Shown: positions 59,411 through 64,000 of the stretch, piece by piece
Layout: every line of letters begins with the position of its first letter
How positions within the stretch are numbered: position 1 is the first letter of the stretch
Assembly: GCA_016933255.1 (NCBI GenBank)
Contig: JAFGBF010000029.1
Coordinates: forward strand, 41,294 to 105,293
Source: Candidatus Krumholzibacteriota bacterium
Lineage (GTDB): Bacteria; Krumholzibacteriota; Krumholzibacteriia; Krumholzibacteriales; Krumholzibacteriaceae
DNA length: 64,000 nucleotides
Direction of reading: 5' to 3'
Notes under the pieces: generated by a model
What the model was told of the DNA's origin: nothing
Database searches by the model: none
The model's input: only the letters and a program-made list of their open reading frames with translations
Program-made: the position numbers and the translations under genes

Positions 59411-60328
59411 TTATTCGTCCAAAAGAATTTTCACAGCCTCTCCAAGTTCGTTTCCTCTGAGATTCTTATATCTTATTATCCCTTTTCGGTCCAGGATGAG
59501 TGTCGAAGGGATTGAGCTTACCGCGTAAAGCCTGCCCAGCTCCGCCTTCCAGCCCTTACCGTCAAACACCTGCCGCCATTCTATTTTCTGTTCTTTTATA
59601 TAGTTATCGAATTTTTCCCTGCTTTCGTCCATCGATATCCCTATAATGTCGAACCCTTTTCCATGGTTTTCGGCGTAGACCCTCTTGACATTCGGCATCT
59701 CCGCTCTGCAGGGGCTGCACCATGTCGCCCAGAAATCGATCAGAACGACTTTTCCCCTGTACTGCTTGAGATCTATCTTTTTGCCATCGACTGCAGTAGC
59801 TGAAAAATCTATCGCCGGATTCCCGATCTTCAGCTTCTTCAGCGTGTTTATCTGCGACAGGGTCATTGCGGCACTCTGCTTCGTCTTTGGGTCGGCTCCG
59901 CTCTCTGCCGATGCTATCTCTCTGAACTGTATCTCTGCTTCATCGAACATATTCATCGAGAGGTATGTCGATCCGAGTATCATCCTTGCGACGCCAAGCT
60001 CCATAGGCTGTTTAGTGCAGGTGCACGCCAGGTATTTGTTGAGCTCCTGTACAGCCTCGTTGCCCCTCCCCGTATTGCTGTAGATCTGGGCCAGGACCAC
60101 CCGGGCGCTTCCGGATGAAGAGGTCCCGGGAAATCTTTGAACAAAGCTGCTGAGCTTCTCTTCGGCCATCCTGATGAGCTCAGCCTGTCCCATCGAACTT
60201 CTTTTCTGCTCAAACTCCGCTATCAGGGCGGCATATTGACTTCTCGCTTCCTCCTCGGCATCCTGACCCGCAGCCATGATCGGCATGACGGCCAGAAGCA
60301 GAAAAAGGATCGAAATTATCCTGTTCAT
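59411..60328 (-). CDS. Exported TPR + TlpA/ResA-type thiol-disulfide oxidoreductase
   Basis: Signal peptide MNRIISILFLLLAVMPIMAAG; VVLIDFWATWCSPCRAEMPNVKRVY; VSSIPSTLILDRKGII. Confidence 0.9.
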   Translation of the reverse strand: MNRIISILFLLLAVMPIMAAGQDAEEEARSQYAALIAEFEQKRSSMGQAELIRMAEEKLSSFVQRFPGTSSSGSARVVLAQIYSNTGRGNEAVQELNKYLACTCTKQPMELGVARMILGSTYLSMNMFDEAEIQFREIASAESGADPKTKQSAAMTLSQINTLKKLKIGNPAIDFSATAVDGKKIDLKQYRGKVVLIDFWATWCSPCRAEMPNVKRVYAENHGKGFDIIGISMDESREKFDNYIKEQKIEWRQVFDGKGWKAELGRLYAVSSIPSTLILDRKGIIRYKNLRGNELGEAVKILLDE

Positions 60329-60348
60329 CTTCTCTCCTCTTTTAAAAA

Positions 60349-60376
60349 AGGGCGTGCCGATATTCCAGCACGCCCT
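60349..60376 (-). terminator. Intrinsic terminator after DUF1573-like gene
   Basis: Minus strand AGGGCGTGC-TGGAATATCG-GCACGCCCT followed by TTTTT. Confidence 0.85.
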
Positions 60377-60407
60377 CGTCATCGAAAATCTGGACTGGAA
60401 CAGTATA

Positions 60408-61460
60408 TTACTCGTTATCCATTACCCTGACCATACCCTTGATCGGAAGTTCAAGCCTTTCATATCCTGGATAATTCGTAATAAATGTCACTGTTCCTTC
60501 ATATTTGCCCGATTTGGCAGGGGGCCTGATGCTGATGACACAGCTGAAGGCCTTACCTGGACGAGTCTCTCTTACGTTGACCGTAATATCGTCCCTGTCG
60601 GGTATTACTTCGAGTATCTGCAGAGAATCTCCTCTAGCGGCGATCAACGACACTCTCTTTTCAAAGTTCTTTGTCTTGCCCCCGTCCAACCTCATCTCTC
60701 TCATGATAACAGTCCTGGGAGCCAGCTGGACATCAGGAGTTATCGTAAGGCTGAACAGGATCTTCTTCTCGGAGATATCCTTGAAATCCGTTTCCAGGAC
60801 GACGTCGCCGATGTATCTGCCCGGTTCCGCATCCTCTTTTGTCCACATCTTGAGGTTATATTTTTTGCCCGGTTCGATAGTAACCAGTTCTACCCCGATA
60901 TTTTCACAAAGAAAATCGAAGTCTTTGCTCTTTTCAGCCCAGTGCCACCCGGTGATATTTATCGGGTCGGGCAGCTTGATCGAGATGATCGATTCAAGCT
61001 TGAGCTCTTCTTTTGCAAATCCCGAGAGATTCAGGCTTTTTGACAGTTCGAATACCTGTTTGACAATACCTGTCACGCTCAGGATGATCTTTTTGTTTTC
61101 AGGATCGTTGGTCTGCACGGTAAATGACTTCTTGAAACGACCCGGATGAACCTTGAACCCCGTTATCTTTACTGAAATTTTTCCTTCCGACCCGGGAAGG
61201 ATGACCTTGTCATGGTCTGCTACTGAGCAGCCTCACCCAGGTTTAACACTTAAGATGTGAAGTTCACCTGCCCCGTTGTTTTGTACCTTGAAATCATACA
61301 GGATGTCGACCCCTTCGTAATAATTGCCGAGATCGACAGTCTTTTCTTTGACAAAAAATGCCGGGTCGCTCCCGGCCGCATATACCGCCGCCGGCAAGAC
61401 CATGCTGGCGAGGATCGAAATCACTACCAGCGCTGCTGCCAGCTTTCGAATATCCATCAT
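60408..61460 (-). CDS. DUF1573-family exported protein, candidate selenoprotein (in-frame UGA at 61235..61233)
   Basis: ORF 61233..61460 and ORF 60408..61118 are in the same frame with only TGA between: ..DLGNYYEGVDILYDFKVQNNGAGELHILSVKPG[UGA]GCSVADHDKVILPGSEGKISVKITGFKVHPGRFKKSFTVQTNDPENKKI... The UGA aligns with the first Cys of the DUF1573 CGC motif. Confidence 0.75.
61201..61232 (-). promoter_or_regulatory. Candidate bacterial SECIS region immediately 3' of the in-frame UGA
   Basis: mRNA after UGA: GG-CUGCU(CAGU)AGCAG-A-CC, then AUGAC(AAG)GUCAU; two consecutive perfect 5-bp stems within 32 nt. Confidence 0.45.
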
Positions 61461-61796
61461 CTGCTGCCCTCCATCCGAGGTTTATCCCGAATCTTTCCAA
61501 AATAACAAACGGCACCGGCCTTAAGGGGCCAAAGATCCGCTTTCTTCAATATAATTCCCGATCTAAATACAAAACTGCTCCAGCTCCCTTACCCGGCCCC
61601 GGTCCTCAGGGCCTCCTCAACGAAGGTGTGCCGGAGAAATTAACTGACCTGATATAACATTATAGGATATCGTATATCTAAAGTTCCACTAAATTTTTTA
61701 TCGGCCTTTTTTTCCGGACAGATTTTATTTGCGTTACCACATCTATTGATAGATTATTCCGGAGACAGGACTATTCCTATTTAAGAGGATAATATT

Positions 61797-62984
61797 ATGG
61801 ATGACAGGAAAGAGATCTTTCTGGACCACAATTCGGCAAGAGCTACCAGGAGCGAAGCTGTCGAGGAAATGTCCCGGCTTTTTGCCGACGGATTTGGAAA
61901 TCCTCAAAGCGTCCATGATCGCGGACAGAGAGCCGCGGAAAAACTCGAAAACGCGCGGGCAGAGGTAGCCTCTCTCGTGGGGGCCGATCCTGAGGATATC
62001 ATCTTCACCGCGACAGGTTCAGAAGCTAACAATATGGCAGTGAAGGGGATAGCCCGCGCCCGGAAAAACAGGTCCAACCGGGTAATAATATCCCCGATAG
62101 AACACCATTCGGTCGCCATACCTGCCGATTCTCTCCGCAAGGAAGGGTTTGAACTCGTTACCCTCCCCGTCGACAGTACGGGGCTTATCGACCCTGATTC
62201 GCTGGCAAAAGCGGTATCGGATGGGGCAGCTCTGGTCTCGGTAATACACGCGAGCACAGAGATCGGCACTATAGAGCCGATACGCGAGCTCGCCGCAATC
62301 TGCGCTGAAAAAGGCGTGCCGTTCCACACCGATTCCTGGGGAACCGCAGGCTCAATAAAGATAGACTGTAAAGATATCCCTCTGAACGCGATGACGATCG
62401 CCGGACAGAACTTCGGCGGGCCTCCGGGCGCAGCCGCTCTTGTAATCAGAAAAGGCGTCCCTATGAAAAAACTGATCGAGGGAGGCGTACAGGAACGAAA
62501 CAGAAGAGCGGGCCAGGAAAATATCCCCGCGATTGCCGGGATGGGGATCGCCGCGCGTCTTGCTCTCAGGGAGATCGGCCAGACGACAGCCGCCCTCGTC
62601 CCCCTGAGGGATATGATGATAAAAAACCTTATTGAAAGTATTGAAGATGTTATACTTACCGGGCACCCTGAAAAAAGATTGCCCGGTCACGCTTCTTTCT
62701 GCGTTAAATATATAGAGGGAGAGGGGCTGCTTCTCTTCCTCAATCAGAAAGGCATTATGGCGGCGAGCGGCTCGGCATGCACGTCACGATCCCTTAAAGG
62801 GAGCCATGTCCTCGAGGCTATCGGCCTTGATGCCGCGACCGCGCAGGGTTCGGTCGTATTTACGTTGGGCCCGGAAAACGGCAAAGACGAGATAGGCAAA
62901 GTCATAGACGAAATGAAACCGGTCGTCTCGCGCCTTCGCGAGATGTCGCCGATATACAGGGAGAAGAAAAATGGCGCTTTATAG
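61797..62984 (+). CDS. NifS/IscS-like class V aminotransferase-fold protein lacking the PLP lysine (degenerate cysteine desulfurase)
   Basis: TATGSEANNMAVKG, PIEHHSVAIPA, GVPFHTDS, RNRRAGQENIPAIAG, ASGSACTSRSLKGSHVL support family; Schiff-base site reads MTIAGQNFGGPPGAAALV. Confidence 0.85.
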   Translation: MDDRKEIFLDHNSARATRSEAVEEMSRLFADGFGNPQSVHDRGQRAAEKLENARAEVASLVGADPEDIIFTATGSEANNMAVKGIARARKNRSNRVIISPIEHHSVAIPADSLRKEGFELVTLPVDSTGLIDPDSLAKAVSDGAALVSVIHASTEIGTIEPIRELAAICAEKGVPFHTDSWGTAGSIKIDCKDIPLNAMTIAGQNFGGPPGAAALVIRKGVPMKKLIEGGVQERNRRAGQENIPAIAGMGIAARLALREIGQTTAALVPLRDMMIKNLIESIEDVILTGHPEKRLPGHASFCVKYIEGEGLLLFLNQKGIMAASGSACTSRSLKGSHVLEAIGLDAATAQGSVVFTLGPENGKDEIGKVIDEMKPVVSRLREMSPIYREKKNGAL

Positions 62985-63558
62985 TGATAAGGTGATGGAT
63001 CATTTCATGAATCCGAGGAACGTCGGCGATCTTGAAGCCCCTGACGGGGTAGGAGAGGTGGGAAACCCCACCTGCGGGGATATGATGACATTCATGATCT
63101 CGGTCAAAGATGACAGAATAGCCGATATCCGTTTCAAGACCTTCGGCTGCGGAGCTGCCATAGCAGTATCCAGCATGGTAAGCGAAATGGCGCTCGGAAA
63201 GACCCTTGACGAGGCAATGGAGATCACAAACGCGATGGTCGCCGAAGAACTCGGAGGCCTGCCGACAAACAAGCTTCACTGTTCAAATCTCGGCGCCGAT
63301 GCCCTCCACGCTGCGATCGAGGACTACAGAAAAAGGCTCGAATCGGGCGAACCGGCAAAGGTCCCCGAGCAGCACGAAGTCAACAGAAGCGGTAAAGAAC
63401 TTCAATGTCCCTACTGCGATGCTGAGATAGAAGATAACGCCGTGCTGTGTAACGCGTGCAAGACCACTTTCGATACATGTCCGCATTGCGGCAAGATAGC
63501 GGACGCTTCCCGCGAGAACTGCCCCCACTGCGGCAAACCGATGAAGGAAACCAGCTAG
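62971..63558 (+). CDS. IscU/NifU-like Fe-S scaffold with C-terminal double zinc ribbon
   Basis: YSDKVMDHFMNPRNVG, NPTCGDMMTF, FKTFGCGAAIAVSSMVSEMALGKTLDEA, LHCSNLGADAL; then CPYCDAEIEDNAVLCNAC and CPHCGKIADASRENCPHCGKP. Confidence 0.9.
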   Translation: MALYSDKVMDHFMNPRNVGDLEAPDGVGEVGNPTCGDMMTFMISVKDDRIADIRFKTFGCGAAIAVSSMVSEMALGKTLDEAMEITNAMVAEELGGLPTNKLHCSNLGADALHAAIEDYRKRLESGEPAKVPEQHEVNRSGKELQCPYCDAEIEDNAVLCNACKTTFDTCPHCGKIADASRENCPHCGKPMKETS

Positions 63559-63584
63559 CAGGACAAAAAGGACGGTACTGAGGA

Positions 63585-64000
63585 ATGTCGAAACGGGAGC
63601 TTGCCTCAACGATATTGAGCCTTAAAAAAGAAAAAGGCGCGGTGATCCTTGCGCATAACTACCAGCCGCCCGAGATCCAGGATATCGCCGATCATCTTGG
63701 CGACTCGCTTGATCTTAGCAGGCTTGCCGCTTCTCTTCCTGAAGAGGTGATAATCTTCTGCGGCGTCCATTTTATGGCAGAGACCGCTTCGATCCTTTCT
63801 CCCGGCAAAAAGATCATTCTTCCGGACCCCTCTGCCGGATGCCCGATGGCTGACATGATAACGGCAAAGCAGCTCAGGGCTTTTCAGGCCAAACACCCCG
63901 GGGCGGTGACAGTCATGTACGTCAATTCCCCTGCCGAAGTAAAGGCTTTGACGGATATATGCTGCACTTCGGCGAATGCTCTGCAGGTCGTTGGATCCAT
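63585..64000 (+). CDS. nadA: Quinolinate synthase, truncated at window edge
   Basis: From ATG 63585: [91 protein letters not shown]. Confidence 0.93.
   Translation, partial: MSKRELASTILSLKKEKGAVILAHNYQPPEIQDIADHLGDSLDLSRLAASLPEEVIIFCGVHFMAETASILSPGKKIILPDPSAGCPMADMITAKQLRAFQAKHPGAVTVMYVNSPAEVKALTDICCTSANALQVVGS

Noticed and set aside
60408-61460. Reading ORFs 61233..61460 and 60408..61118 as two separate genes or a simple nonsense pseudogene
   Set aside because: Same frame, only one TGA, intact signal peptide and RBS, no frameshift, and the TGA falls exactly on a conserved motif Cys; recoding explains this better, though it remains unproven.

Overview
The window is a gene-dense bacterial chromosome segment. 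The FCB-type secreted proteins with C-terminal sorting-like domains suggest an FCB-group or related candidate phylum, but this is inference. It runs from a truncated exported-protein gene next to nadE at the left edge to a truncated nadA at the right edge. Main blocks: (i) nadE plus a Na+-pumping decarboxylase cluster (oadG/A/B-like); (ii) a PadR-regulated membrane operon; (iii) typA, exported peptidases (M14, M16 pair, M1 fused to a probable outer-membrane barrel, C1), fbp and glgC; (iv) an oxaloacetate/citrate node (pckA, citF, a CitD-CitE fusion, pyk); (v) a cytosolic reductive-dehalogenase-like protein and iorAB; (vi) a long minus-strand operon (about 14 kb, 17 genes) encoding a composite group-4 [NiFe] hydrogenase, Mrp antiporter, FNR-type flavoprotein and NuoG/FdhF-like subunit; (vii) a TlpA/DUF1573 operon; (viii) a degenerate cysteine desulfurase, an IscU-zinc ribbon fusion and nadA. 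The two strongest leads are a DUF1573-family gene whose in-frame UGA falls on the first Cys of the family's CGC motif (U-G-C) with hairpins directly downstream, so a candidate undescribed selenoprotein, and an intact NifS-like ORF lacking the PLP lysine and several other active-site residues. The composite hydrogenase operon, with an apparently non-catalytic molybdopterin-type subunit, is the third. No rRNA, tRNA, CRISPR array or transposase was recognised. All calls come from reading the sequence and remembered family motifs; no database search was run.
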